The notes below the pieces were generated by a model. That model did no database searches and had not been told where the DNA came from. It was given only the letters and a program-made list of their open reading frames with translations. 64,000 nt of DNA from CAITUY01 sp964611575. GTDB lineage: Bacteria > Verrucomicrobiota > Kiritimatiellia > CAIKKV01 > CAITUY01. The stretch lies in assembly GCA_964611575.1 (NCBI GenBank), contig CAZTAJ010000004.1:1-64000 (forward strand), given 5' to 3'. Position 1 is the first letter of the stretch. Each line of letters begins with the position of its first letter. Shown here one piece after another: positions 48,994 to 57,628 of the stretch. A program made the translations under genes and the position numbers.

Positions 48994-49644
48994 TCACTCT
49001 CTGACCAACGCCACAATGCGGGCGACCACCGCGTCAATGGAGAGCCCCGTCGTATCCAGCGTACAGGCATCCGGCGCCACGCGCAACGGCGCGGTCTGCC
49101 GGCCGCTGTCCCGCCGGTCGCGAGTCTGCAGCGATGCCATCACGCGTCCCACATCGGCGCCCTCCGTTTCGGCATGCCGCCGCCGCGCGCGTTCTTCGGG
49201 GCTCGCGTCGAGGTAGAACTTGAACCGGGCGTCGGGAAACACCACGGTGCCGATATCACGCCCTTCCATGACCAGCGGGCCTTGCGTCGCCATGGCCCGC
49301 AACCAGGCGGTGGCCTGCGCGCGCACGTCGCCCACGGCGGCCACCAGGCTGACCCGCTCGTTCACCCGCTCGCTCCGGATTTCGGCCACCGGCTCGTAAC
49401 CCCCGATGCGGAATCGGACCGCCTGCGCGTCCACAAAGAACTCAATCGGCATCGACCGCAGGACCGCCAGGACTTGATCCGGCTGCGCCGGGTCGCGGCC
49501 CTCCTCAAGCACCCGCCAGGTGATGCCCCGGTAGAGGGCCCCGGAATCGACATACAACCGGCCAAGCCGGGCCGCCACCCGGCGGGCAACCGTGGATTTC
49601 CCGGAGGCCGAGGGCCCATCGATGGCAATAACGTCACTCGACAT
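48994..49644 (-). CDS. cmk: Cytidylate kinase
   Basis: 216 residues from the ATG at 49644, which overlaps the aroA stop by 11 bases and has GAAGG upstream. It shows the P-loop IDGPSASGKSTVARRVAARL, the CMP-binding DSGALYRGITW, and VMEGRDIGTVVFPDARFKFY. It phosphorylates CMP and dCMP. The aroA-cmk order is common in bacteria and supports both calls. Confidence 0.95.
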   Translation of the reverse strand: MSSDVIAIDGPSASGKSTVARRVAARLGRLYVDSGALYRGITWRVLEEGRDPAQPDQVLAVLRSMPIEFFVDAQAVRFRIGGYEPVAEIRSERVNERVSLVAAVGDVRAQATAWLRAMATQGPLVMEGRDIGTVVFPDARFKFYLDASPEERARRRHAETEGADVGRVMASLQTRDRRDSGRQTAPLRVAPDACTLDTTGLSIDAVVARIVALVRE

Positions 49645-50959
49645 GTCCGCCCACCTTCTTGAGATCGTCCCAGAACTCGGGATAGGATTTATTGACGCAC
49701 GCGATGTTGTCCAGGCGCACCGGTCCCGAGGCCGACAGCGCCAGCACACTCATCGCCATCGGGATGCGGTGATCGCCGTGACTGTCGAGGGCGACATCGC
49801 CGCGAATGATGGCGCCGCCTTCGATGACAAACCCGTCGGGCCGCTCCTCCGCCGGCACGCCCAGACGGCTCAGGCTGGCCACCACGCTGTGCACCCGGTC
49901 GGATTCCTTCACCCGCAATTCGGCCGCATCGCGAACCACCGTGCGCCCGCGAGCCTTGGCCGCGGCAACGGCCACCAACGGCAGCTCGTCAATCAGGTCC
50001 GGGATTTCGGCTCCCCCCACCTCCGTGCCCGTCAATTCGCGGCCTTCCACACGAATAGTGCCGAGTGTCTCGCATGCCGAGGCACGGCTGTCAGGTTCGA
50101 CAGTCACCAAGGCGCCCATGCGTTTCAGGACGCCGAGGAGGGCGCTGCGCCGCGGATTCAAACCCACGCCGCGGACTTCGATCACGCAGCCCGGCGTGAC
50201 GGCGGCGGCCGTGAGCCAGAAGGCCGCCGACGAAAAATCGCCCGGGATCACCCACTCGCGGCCCCGCAGACGAGGGCCCTGGGCCCCATAGCCCGTCAGC
50301 CACACCCGCGGGCCGTCGGTATGCACCGGCACCCCCATCGCGTTGAGCAGCCGTTCGGTGTGATCCCGGGTGGGTTTAGATTCGATGACGGCGGTGACCC
50401 CCTCGGCGAAGAGGCCGGCGAGCAGCACGCACGATTTCACCTGGGCGGAGGCCACCGGGAGGGTGTATTCGATGCCGCGCAGACGCCCGCCGGTAATGCG
50501 CAGGGGGGCGCAACCGGATTCGCCCAGCAGTTCCACCCGCGCTCCCATGCGTTCGAGCGGCTCCTGGATCCGGCGCATCGGGCGCGATCGCAGCGACGCA
50601 TCGCCCGTCAACTCGCTGGCGAACGCCTGGCCGGCCAGCAGCCCGGCCAGCAAACGGATACCGGTGCCGGAATTGCCCATGTCGAGGGCCCGTGACGGCG
50701 CCCGGAAACGCCCCCCCACCCCCCGGATAATCAACCGGTCGGCATCGAAGGCCCAGGATGCGCCGAGCTGCTCCATGACCTCGAGCAAGGTCACGCAGTC
50801 GGCACTGCGCAAAAAACCGCGCACGGTGGTCGTGTCCGCCGCCAGCGCGCCCAGCATCGCCATGCGGTGCGAGACGCTCTTGTCGCCCGGCACGGTCAGC
50901 CCGCCGCCAGGGCGTTGACACGGAAACACGGTCAGGGATGATGGGGTGTTCGCACTCAT
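49634..50959 (-). CDS. aroA: 3-phosphoshikimate 1-carboxyvinyltransferase (EPSP synthase)
   Basis: 441 residues from the ATG at 50959; a longer frame to 51076 adds a non-conserved leader. It carries LTVPGDKSVSHRMAMLGALA near residue 20, DMGNSGTGIRLLAGLLAGQA near 85, and KESDRVHSVVASLSRLGV near 340. It joins phosphoenolpyruvate to shikimate 3-phosphate in aromatic amino acid synthesis. No clear ribosome site precedes the start. Confidence 0.95.
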   Translation of the reverse strand: MSANTPSSLTVFPCQRPGGGLTVPGDKSVSHRMAMLGALAADTTTVRGFLRSADCVTLLEVMEQLGASWAFDADRLIIRGVGGRFRAPSRALDMGNSGTGIRLLAGLLAGQAFASELTGDASLRSRPMRRIQEPLERMGARVELLGESGCAPLRITGGRLRGIEYTLPVASAQVKSCVLLAGLFAEGVTAVIESKPTRDHTERLLNAMGVPVHTDGPRVWLTGYGAQGPRLRGREWVIPGDFSSAAFWLTAAAVTPGCVIEVRGVGLNPRRSALLGVLKRMGALVTVEPDSRASACETLGTIRVEGRELTGTEVGGAEIPDLIDELPLVAVAAAKARGRTVVRDAAELRVKESDRVHSVVASLSRLGVPAEERPDGFVIEGGAIIRGDVALDSHGDHRIPMAMSVLALSASGPVRLDNIACVNKSYPEFWDDLKKVGGHVE

Positions 50960-51005
50960 AAACAGGCGCGCGTACTGTATCCCCGTCCCCCGCCCGGAAT
51001 CAAGC

Positions 51006-51048
51006 ATGCACCTGAACCCAGCCTCCCCCACCACCCCAGCAGGTGCAT
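51006..51048. promoter_or_regulatory. Inverted repeat in the divergent aroA-tcdA region
   Basis: ATGCACCTG (51006-51014) and CAGGTGCAT (51040-51048) are perfect inverted copies 25 bases apart, in the 233-base region between the divergent starts of aroA and the ThiF-family gene. The spacer is C-rich. It could be a regulator site or a hairpin in either leader. Nothing else is evident in the region. Confidence 0.4.
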
Positions 51049-51192
51049 AGTCCCCGCCGCACCGGCCGGGCGCCACGGTATGGCGGGATCTGCGGGGCCA
51101 CTGCCTCGCCGGTCCATGTCCCGCAGATCAAAGAGGCGCCCATTCTGCGCTTGCCCGATTCGCCCATCGCTCCAATACTCCTGCCAACGCCC

Positions 51193-52065
51193 ATGCAGTC
51201 GCATCAGAATCCTCAAGACACCGCTCTGCCCTCCCAAACGCCGGAGGGGCATACCGCACGAACCGTCCCGGGACGCGGACAGTTGTTCCACCGCACCGAA
51301 CTGCTGATCGGAAAACGGGCGATGACCGAGCTCGCCACCGCGCGTGTCGCAGTGTTCGGCATTGGTGGCGTCGGGAGTTGGGCGGCCGAAGCCCTCATCC
51401 GCAGCGGTGTCGAGCATCTGCTGATCGTGGACTCGGACGTCGTCTGCGCCACCAACGTCAACCGCCAGGCCCAGGCGACCGCGCTGAATGTCGGACAGCC
51501 GAAGCCGCAGGAACTCCGGCGCAGACTGCTGGAGATCAACCCCCGCGCCATGATCGAAGCGCTGCAGATGCCCTACAACGCGAGTACGCGTGCCGGGTTT
51601 GACTTGGGGGCCTTCGACTACGTTCTCGACTGCATCGACAGCCTGCAGAATAAAGTGCTGCTGCTGGAACACTGCCAGTCGGCGGGCGTGCCGGTCTTCT
51701 CCTCCATGGGGGCCGGGGCCAAACTGGACCCCACGCAAGTGCGCGTGGCGCCCCTCTCGAAATCGTCGGTGTGTCCCCTCGCCCGCATGGTGCGCAAGCG
51801 ACTCGGCCGGCACGGCGCACCACGGGACTTCCTTTGCGTCTACAGCGAGGAATTGCCGCGCGACCCGGTGGAGGCGACCCCGTGCGGGACCGGCACCTGC
51901 GACTGTCAGCCCCGGTCCGGCGAAGCGCCTGGAGACCGTCCCGACTGGTGCAAACAGAAGAGGCGCATCAACGGAACAGTCGTGCACGTGACCGCCGTCT
52001 TCGGGTTCACGCTCGCAGGACTGATCGTCCAGGATGTCCTGTCCCGCAATAGCAAGACACCCTGA
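51193..52065 (+). CDS. tcdA: ThiF-family tRNA threonylcarbamoyladenosine dehydratase-like protein
   Basis: 290 residues from the ATG at 51193; the frame extends upstream to a GTG at 51043 without conserved sequence. The adenylation domain carries VAVFGIGGVGSWAAEALIRS near residue 55, the Asp of IVDSDVV and the Asn/Arg of CATNVNRQAQA. This matches TcdA/CsdL closely, including DPTQVRVAPLSKSS. TcdA cyclises t6A in tRNA to ct6A using ATP. A cysteine-rich stretch (CGTGTCDCQP) near the end fits the E1-like family. The gene converges on the GH20-like gene with a three-base gap. Confidence 0.88.
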   Translation: MQSHQNPQDTALPSQTPEGHTARTVPGRGQLFHRTELLIGKRAMTELATARVAVFGIGGVGSWAAEALIRSGVEHLLIVDSDVVCATNVNRQAQATALNVGQPKPQELRRRLLEINPRAMIEALQMPYNASTRAGFDLGAFDYVLDCIDSLQNKVLLLEHCQSAGVPVFSSMGAGAKLDPTQVRVAPLSKSSVCPLARMVRKRLGRHGAPRDFLCVYSEELPRDPVEATPCGTGTCDCQPRSGEAPGDRPDWCKQKRRINGTVVHVTAVFGFTLAGLIVQDVLSRNSKTP

Positions 52066-52068
52066 CGA

Positions 52069-54039
52069 TCACCGGGCTGGAGCCTCCAGACGTGTCCGCC
52101 AGAACTGGAAACTGCCGTCAAACAAGACACGCCTCAAGGCGCCCAGGGAACTCGGGGCCAGGGTTTTCCCCATCGCGCGATGCACACGGTCGCGCATTTT
52201 CCGCAAGTCTTTCAGAAGCAGTCGAACCGCCGCCGGGGAGTCCCCGCCCAGCAACAGGCGCTCCTCCCTCAACTTGATCAGGATGATGCCGCACGCCAGC
52301 GCCACCTCCCGGCCGAAGGGGTGGCGGCAAGAGGTCTCACCCCACGTAATGAGCCGCTCGGCGGCCCGGGCGATCTGCTTCTGGCTGGCGATCAGGCTTC
52401 GCCGTTTCCGGGCGTCCAATGCCCGCAATTCCGTTTCCATGGCCTTGAACTTGTCCTGAAGGATCATCGAGAAGTGTTCCGGGTCCTCGCTCCAGCCATA
52501 CCGGGTCAGCGTCAGGATCTGCCGGCCAACCGTCAGGAAGTCCTTCATGACAGCCTGGCGCTTCGCCAGGAACCGCGCGCCAAGGGCATCATCGATCTCC
52601 CCGATCGAGGCGTTGCCCTTCCAGGCGGCCAGCGCACCGGCCACATAGCCCGGGAAGGAGGCCGCCATGAAATGCGTGCCGCGCGGACTCCAGTTGGTGT
52701 TGATCACGCCCATGGCCCCATTCTTCGCGAGCTCCGCGGTGAACGACAGCACGTTCGGGAGGCGTTTCTCATACATCGGCATGGCGAAATGCGACCCGAA
52801 ACACTTGCTCGCCGGCGAGCCGACGACATCGAAGCCCTTGTCGAGGAAGTAGCGCAGGTACGGATACCCCTTAAACGGCGCCGCGTCATCGTCGCCGCAC
52901 AGGTACGCGTCATACTCGGCCCGGAGGTCGGCGGGAAACTTGGCGTCCAGATCGTCCTTGCCGCCGGTCTCCTGCATGGAGGGCGTCTTCATGCCGGTGA
53001 AAACAAACCAGGTTGTCTCGTCGCCGGCATACCGCAAGTACTGCCAGTCATTGATGACGATGTCGCGGGGCAGTCCCTCGCATACCTCCGGGTAGGCAAC
53101 CAGCATGTCGGCCCACATCATCATGCGCGCCCCGCGCCGTCGCACCATCCGGTGCACCCGCTTGATGTGCTCCCGGTAGATTCCCCCGTATCCCAGGCGC
53201 GCGTAGCGACCCCGGCAACGGGGGCACTGGCCCGAATACCCCACTTCGTCGAGCCCGGCGTGGATGAACCGGCTCTTTGGGAATGCCTGCCGGACCCCGT
53301 CAATGAGCCGCTCGATGAATTCCAGCGATCGCTTGTCGGATGGACAGAGCACGGCCGACGAATCCGGTTTCTCGCGGAGATCCTTGACGTCCGCGTGCTT
53401 GAGATAGTTGCCCATGTGGCCGAACGTCTGTGCGGTGGGTATAACCTCGATGAACCAGCGGGTCGCCTCCTCACCGAACTTCCGCCAGAAGTCCATGGGA
53501 AGGGCGTCGGGATGGGCCAGCGTCTCAAGCCCCGGAAAGACCAGTTTGTCGGAAATGTCGAGCAGGAGCGTATTCACCGACAGGGCCGAGAATTGCGGCA
53601 ACAGCCCCATCAGGAATTCCGGCGTGTACATGGTGTAGGTCAAGTCCAGGTGGGCGCCCCGCATGGACATGGCGGGCCAGTCCTTCATCGAGCCGCGGAT
53701 GGGACGGACGCCACCCGTCAACGAGGTCGCCCGCGTGTTCATGCCGCGCCACAATCCCTCGACCGTTGAGGCGCGGACCACCATCCGGTCGCGTGAGGCA
53801 TCGATCCAAAAGGCCTCCCGGTTCAGCCCGGGGTTGACGTGAATGACAAGGGTGCCGTCCAGCACGCCTTGAATGCCGGCTTCCGGGTCGTTGCAGACGA
53901 CCCTGAGTCCCGTCCTCTTCCCCAAATCGGCCCACAAATGTCCATACCCGCCCAGACCGGGAACCGAAATTCTCGACGGCTTCCGAATCGAACGCCCCAA
54001 TCCGGATCGGCCTTTCCCGGCATGCTTTCCAGTGCTCAT
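52069..54039 (-). CDS. GH20-like glycoside hydrolase
   Basis: 656 residues without an obvious signal peptide (basic start MSTGKHAGKGRSGLGRSIRK). An N-terminal alpha/beta domain precedes a TIM barrel. RGAHLDLTYTMYTPEFLMGL near residue 127 and TAQTFGHMGNYLKH near 200 are typical barrel strands. FIHAGLDEVGYSGQCPRC near residue 260 resembles the catalytic Asp-Glu pair of GH20 beta-N-acetylhexosaminidases (usual form HxGxDE). The following CPRC-type pair may bind a metal. The C-terminus is helical and Arg/Lys-rich. GH20 or a close clan GH-K relative is likely; the sugar released cannot be fixed from sequence. It overlaps the SGNH gene by four bases. Confidence 0.72.
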   Translation of the reverse strand: MSTGKHAGKGRSGLGRSIRKPSRISVPGLGGYGHLWADLGKRTGLRVVCNDPEAGIQGVLDGTLVIHVNPGLNREAFWIDASRDRMVVRASTVEGLWRGMNTRATSLTGGVRPIRGSMKDWPAMSMRGAHLDLTYTMYTPEFLMGLLPQFSALSVNTLLLDISDKLVFPGLETLAHPDALPMDFWRKFGEEATRWFIEVIPTAQTFGHMGNYLKHADVKDLREKPDSSAVLCPSDKRSLEFIERLIDGVRQAFPKSRFIHAGLDEVGYSGQCPRCRGRYARLGYGGIYREHIKRVHRMVRRRGARMMMWADMLVAYPEVCEGLPRDIVINDWQYLRYAGDETTWFVFTGMKTPSMQETGGKDDLDAKFPADLRAEYDAYLCGDDDAAPFKGYPYLRYFLDKGFDVVGSPASKCFGSHFAMPMYEKRLPNVLSFTAELAKNGAMGVINTNWSPRGTHFMAASFPGYVAGALAAWKGNASIGEIDDALGARFLAKRQAVMKDFLTVGRQILTLTRYGWSEDPEHFSMILQDKFKAMETELRALDARKRRSLIASQKQIARAAERLITWGETSCRHPFGREVALACGIILIKLREERLLLGGDSPAAVRLLLKDLRKMRDRVHRAMGKTLAPSSLGALRRVLFDGSFQFWRTRLEAPAR

Positions 54040-54839
54040 TTTCCCAGTAACTCCTTGATGATCGGGCTGATGGATGCGCCGAGCATCTCATATCCCTTTG
54101 CGGTTGGATGCACGAAATCGGACAGGACATCCCGGCTGATGGACTCGTCCTTCCCCACAAACCGGTCGCCGGGGTCCACAAATCGAATGTTGGCATCCTC
54201 CTTGGCCAGGCCGGCAATCATGCCGTTCACCTGCTTGATGGGATCCCGGAAACGACGCCAGTGCTTGGTGGACGCCGCATCGGACAGCGGCAGGATGCCC
54301 ACCAGGAGGATCCTGGTGTGCGGCAGTTTTTCCCTCAGCCGCCCGCATATAGCCCTGATCCCCGCACTGATTTCCTCGGGCGTATACATCACCTTCATCG
54401 TGCCCCCGGCGAGAATGTTGTTGGCGCCGATCATCAGGACGACCACCTTCGGCGATAGCCCATCGACGGCCCCATGGTCAAGGCGCCATAGCACATGCTG
54501 GGTCCGGTCGGTGCCGAAGCCCATGTTGACGACATCGTATGTCCCGAAATACCTGTCCCAGGACTCTTTGCCCCTGACATACCTGGCCTCCGGGTTCCCG
54601 GCCCAATAGTGGAAGATTGAGTCGCCGATGAAGACCAGGTCGATGTTGCCCATCCTGGCGCACAGGTCTTTGACCTGCTGCTGGCGTTCCATCCAATCAT
54701 ACTCTTTGGTCTCGCCGGGACGGGGATTGACCGCGGGGATAGCCGCTTCATTCGTGCCCCCCTGGCCACAGACCGTGGCGGCCCCCGAGAACGCCACCAA
54801 CCCAATAACGGTCAACAGCAACGCGCTAGTCTCGATCAT
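54036..54839 (-). CDS. Secreted SGNH/GDSL-family hydrolase (PAF-acetylhydrolase-like)
   Basis: 267 residues from the ATG at 54839, chosen because GGAGG lies seven bases upstream. A signal peptide is present (ALLLTVIGLVAFSGAATVCG). SGNH blocks: DLVFIGDSIFHYW with the nucleophile Ser near residue 65, NMGFGTDRTQ with the Gly, VLMIGANNI with the Asn, and FVHPTAKGYEML with the His. Closest in type to PAF-acetylhydrolase-like carbohydrate esterases, so it probably removes acetyl groups from glycans. It overlaps the beta-helix stop by 14 bases and the GH20-like start by four. Confidence 0.85.
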   Translation of the reverse strand: MIETSALLLTVIGLVAFSGAATVCGQGGTNEAAIPAVNPRPGETKEYDWMERQQQVKDLCARMGNIDLVFIGDSIFHYWAGNPEARYVRGKESWDRYFGTYDVVNMGFGTDRTQHVLWRLDHGAVDGLSPKVVVLMIGANNILAGGTMKVMYTPEEISAGIRAICGRLREKLPHTRILLVGILPLSDAASTKHWRRFRDPIKQVNGMIAGLAKEDANIRFVDPGDRFVGKDESISRDVLSDFVHPTAKGYEMLGASISPIIKELLGK

Positions 54840-56280
54840 GTTTCGCCCTCCGCATGGCGCCACCATCCAGTCTCGCCCCGATCACCGTCCCATCCCTGCC
54901 GGTGATAGAGTTCGTCAGCGGCGGAAGGGGCCCGGAAAAGACTTCGACCATCGAATGCCTGTCCAGACCCGTATGATCGATGAACGCCCGCACATCCCCG
55001 GACGGAAGGTTCGTCCCGGGATACGCCACCCTTTTCGATTGCAGGAAGTTATCGTCCAGGTCCAGCGTCGCCTCCGACATGCCGCGCCATCGGGAGAAGT
55101 CATAGAGCGTCTCGCACCCGATAAACGCGGAATGGTCAATTCTCAACGCGCGGGCGGACACCACCTCCACCCCCGTCTTCACGCCGTAGACGGTCGATTG
55201 CTTGAGGGACAATGTACCGCTCAGGATGAAAATGCCCCCGCCGACATCGCCGGTTCTCCCCAGGAAACAATTGATCAGGGTGACATCCGCATCGTTGACG
55301 ACATTCAACTGGGGGCCCACGTTGTTGCGGATGACGCAGTTCTCCATGACGAACTTTCCGCGATGGAACTCGACCCCGCCCTGGAACGGGTTGTCTTCGA
55401 TCACACAGTCCCGGTACGTGACCTCAGCTTCGGGATAGACATCGACGATGCCGCAGTTGGCGTTGTGGTCGAAACGGGAATCGACCACGGTGGCCTTCGT
55501 GGTGCCGTGGTGGGACATACCCTGATCCATGTTGTAGCAGCCCCTGACGTTTTCGAAACGCACCCCGACATTCTTGCTGGAGGAGAAGCCGTCATTGCAC
55601 GAGTACATGCTGGTCAGATTCCGGACCGTCACATGGTCGCTTCCGATGCTGACGATGCCGTCCCCACCCGGGGCCTCGATCTTGATATCGGCGGGGGTCT
55701 TGCCGTCGGGCAGCCGCACATAGAGCGTGTTCCTCAGCGGGTCCGGCTCCCGCTTGCCCGCGACGGCGGGAAAGTAGGCATTGGCGTGCAGGAAGTATCC
55801 GCCGGCAACCAGACTCGCGCGGGTTTCGCCATTTATCCCCGGCTTGCCGTCGAAGAACACCAGGTCGAACCCCACCCAGTAGCTGCGGCTCGTGTGATAG
55901 TTGTTGGACAGCATGAGGCTGAACACCTGGTTCCCCTCATCTTTCCATTCCCCGGCTTGATAATGCGTCAGCCCGGTGATGGTGGCCCCATGTCCGTCGA
56001 TCACCGTCGGCTTATCCTGGCTGCCGCCCGGGATATACCAAAACGCCAGATGATCGAAGTGCTCGCGCCGTCGATACGGCTCACCCGTATTCGCCAGATG
56101 GAGGGTGTCGCCCGTCCGCATGGCCTTCGCCGCCGGCCGAAGCGTTTGGAAGGGGGCCTGTTCCGTGCCCGGATTCCGGTCGTCGCCGGCCTTGTTGTTC
56201 ACGTAGATGTCGCCGGCGCACGCGACCAACGAAGCCATCATGACAACCGGCACGACCGCGAGCCAACCGGCCTCAGGCAT
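54826..56280 (-). CDS. Secreted right-handed beta-helix protein
   Basis: 484 residues with a signal peptide (LAVVPVVMMASLVACAG). It begins DIYVNNKAGDDRNPGTEQAP and carries the segment PTVIDGHGATITGL. Rungs include NVRGCYNMDQGMSHHGTT, DSRFDHNANCGIVDVYPEA and NCVIRNNVGPQLNVVNDA. It is the closest match in the window to the protein at 6505 (same order CYNMDQGMSHHG / AYCMDQGISHHG and GIVDVYPEAE / GIFDVYPESK). The fold suggests a polysaccharide lyase or glycosidase; specificity unknown. It starts three bases after the regulator's stop, so it is probably controlled by it. Confidence 0.8.
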   Translation of the reverse strand: MPEAGWLAVVPVVMMASLVACAGDIYVNNKAGDDRNPGTEQAPFQTLRPAAKAMRTGDTLHLANTGEPYRRREHFDHLAFWYIPGGSQDKPTVIDGHGATITGLTHYQAGEWKDEGNQVFSLMLSNNYHTSRSYWVGFDLVFFDGKPGINGETRASLVAGGYFLHANAYFPAVAGKREPDPLRNTLYVRLPDGKTPADIKIEAPGGDGIVSIGSDHVTVRNLTSMYSCNDGFSSSKNVGVRFENVRGCYNMDQGMSHHGTTKATVVDSRFDHNANCGIVDVYPEAEVTYRDCVIEDNPFQGGVEFHRGKFVMENCVIRNNVGPQLNVVNDADVTLINCFLGRTGDVGGGIFILSGTLSLKQSTVYGVKTGVEVVSARALRIDHSAFIGCETLYDFSRWRGMSEATLDLDDNFLQSKRVAYPGTNLPSGDVRAFIDHTGLDRHSMVEVFSGPLPPLTNSITGRDGTVIGARLDGGAMRRAKHDRD

Positions 56281-56283
56281 GGG

Positions 56284-57450
56284 TCATGCCCCCCTGATGC
56301 TTTCCAATGTTCCGTCCTCAATAGTCGCGCCTGCGGCGTCCGCCACTGTGGCCACCCCGACTGCATGTTCGGCGTGACCATAGGGCGTCACCAACTTGCA
56401 TTCCACAACGACCCGCGGCTGGTCCGGCGGCTCGTTCCGCATCAGCCGGATCAGCAAATCCGCCATTCCCAACGCCTCCGCCTCGGAATCGGACTCGATG
56501 CGGGCCACGGGGAACGGAGCGCTGACCGCCGCCCCACGCGACGCATGCGCAACCACATGCAGGTCTTCCGGCACCCGAATGCGCATGTTGAGCAAGGCCA
56601 GGCAAGCGTCCTGGAAAAGGACCTCATCGGTGACCACAAGCCCATCCGGCTTGTCGGCGCGCGCGCGCCATAGATCGCGAAATACCTCCCAGCCCCCGCC
56701 TTCCTGCGTGGCGCGAAGTTCCGTCCGGCACCACGCGGGGAAGAACGGCAATCCCTCCGCCTGAAGTTCGGCCTCCAGAATGCCTGCCAAAGGCGGTTGC
56801 CCCGCAGGCCGCGTGCGTTCGCTATCCGCACCGATCAGGGCAATGCGGCGGCATCCAATCTCATGCAGGTGCTGGACACCCATGCGGACCACGCTGCGCT
56901 GCCCGCCGGGGTCGACTCCATACGCATAGGAGACACCACCCACCACCGGCACGTGCTGCTCCATAAGCGGTTTCATCCAGGCGGAATCGGGCGGTGTAGC
57001 CGCCGCGAGGACGCCGCACAGGCGGCCCTCCGCCACGTCCGACAGGAATTCCGGAGGCGCGGTCCGCTGGTCTGCGCTCTGGTTGCGCCCGAGATACACG
57101 CGGCAGCGATAGCCCTGGCTCCACAGTCGTTCCTGGAACGTCTGGATCATGCGCATCCAATGCCGGGGTGGACGGGCGGGAGCAAGATCCAACGTGGTCA
57201 GAATGCCGACCCATTGTCGCCTGCTGCGGTCCAGCACATACACCCCGCTGCCCTGCTTACGTTCCAGCCATCCCTCGTGACAGAGAATCGAGACCGCCTC
57301 CCGCAACGTGATGAGGCTCACGCCGAATCGCTTGCTGAGACTCGCCTCGGGCGGCAGGCAATCGCCAACTTTGCAGCATCCGGCGATTTCCCGTCGAATA
57401 CTCTCAAGAACCAGCTCACGGAGCGGCTGACGCGGTTTCTTCTTGCTCAT
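56284..57450 (-). CDS. GntR-type regulator with LacI-like sensor domain
   Basis: 388 residues. The GntR winged helix covers residues about 8-75 (PPEASLSKRFGVSLITLREA, then LERKQGSGVYVL). The rest is a periplasmic-binding-protein-like sensor as in LacI/AraR proteins (WVGILTTLDLAP; GCRRIALIGADSERTRP; GLVVTDEVLFQDACLALLNM). AraR of Bacillus has this architecture and responds to a sugar. It heads the unit beta-helix/SGNH/GH20 and probably also acts on its own promoter region at 57451-57628. In several PVC genomes such hybrids sit beside glycosidases. Confidence 0.85.
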   Translation of the reverse strand: MSKKKPRQPLRELVLESIRREIAGCCKVGDCLPPEASLSKRFGVSLITLREAVSILCHEGWLERKQGSGVYVLDRSRRQWVGILTTLDLAPARPPRHWMRMIQTFQERLWSQGYRCRVYLGRNQSADQRTAPPEFLSDVAEGRLCGVLAAATPPDSAWMKPLMEQHVPVVGGVSYAYGVDPGGQRSVVRMGVQHLHEIGCRRIALIGADSERTRPAGQPPLAGILEAELQAEGLPFFPAWCRTELRATQEGGGWEVFRDLWRARADKPDGLVVTDEVLFQDACLALLNMRIRVPEDLHVVAHASRGAAVSAPFPVARIESDSEAEALGMADLLIRLMRNEPPDQPRVVVECKLVTPYGHAEHAVGVATVADAAGATIEDGTLESIRGA

Positions 57451-57628
57451 GTCATATATATGTTATGCAGCTATTGAGAAGTATCAACAGCTCTTATGTC
57501 GGATCAGCATATCATAGGACTGACTATTTTCATTGCACAAAGGCACTCTTAAGTGCGTATGCTCCACCATTCCTAATCCGTACCATGATATCATAGTCAC
57601 CTGTTAACCTAATCCACAGCCCTCCGGG
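57451..57628 (-). promoter_or_regulatory. AT-rich leader and possible operator of the GntR-type regulator
   Basis: The 178 bases are much more AT-rich than the flanking genes. The palindrome ATGATATCAT lies at about 57581-57594 and a related ATATCATAGGAC at about 57508; both could be operator half-sites. A small hairpin GCACT/AGTGC is near 57544-57557. TTGATA some 45 bases before the regulator start is a possible -35 element, without a convincing -10. No reading frame or RNA gene is evident. Confidence 0.4.

Noticed and set aside
54628..56673. Long plus-strand frame across the SGNH and beta-helix genes
   Set aside because: Antisense to two supported genes, no domain, low-complexity composition.
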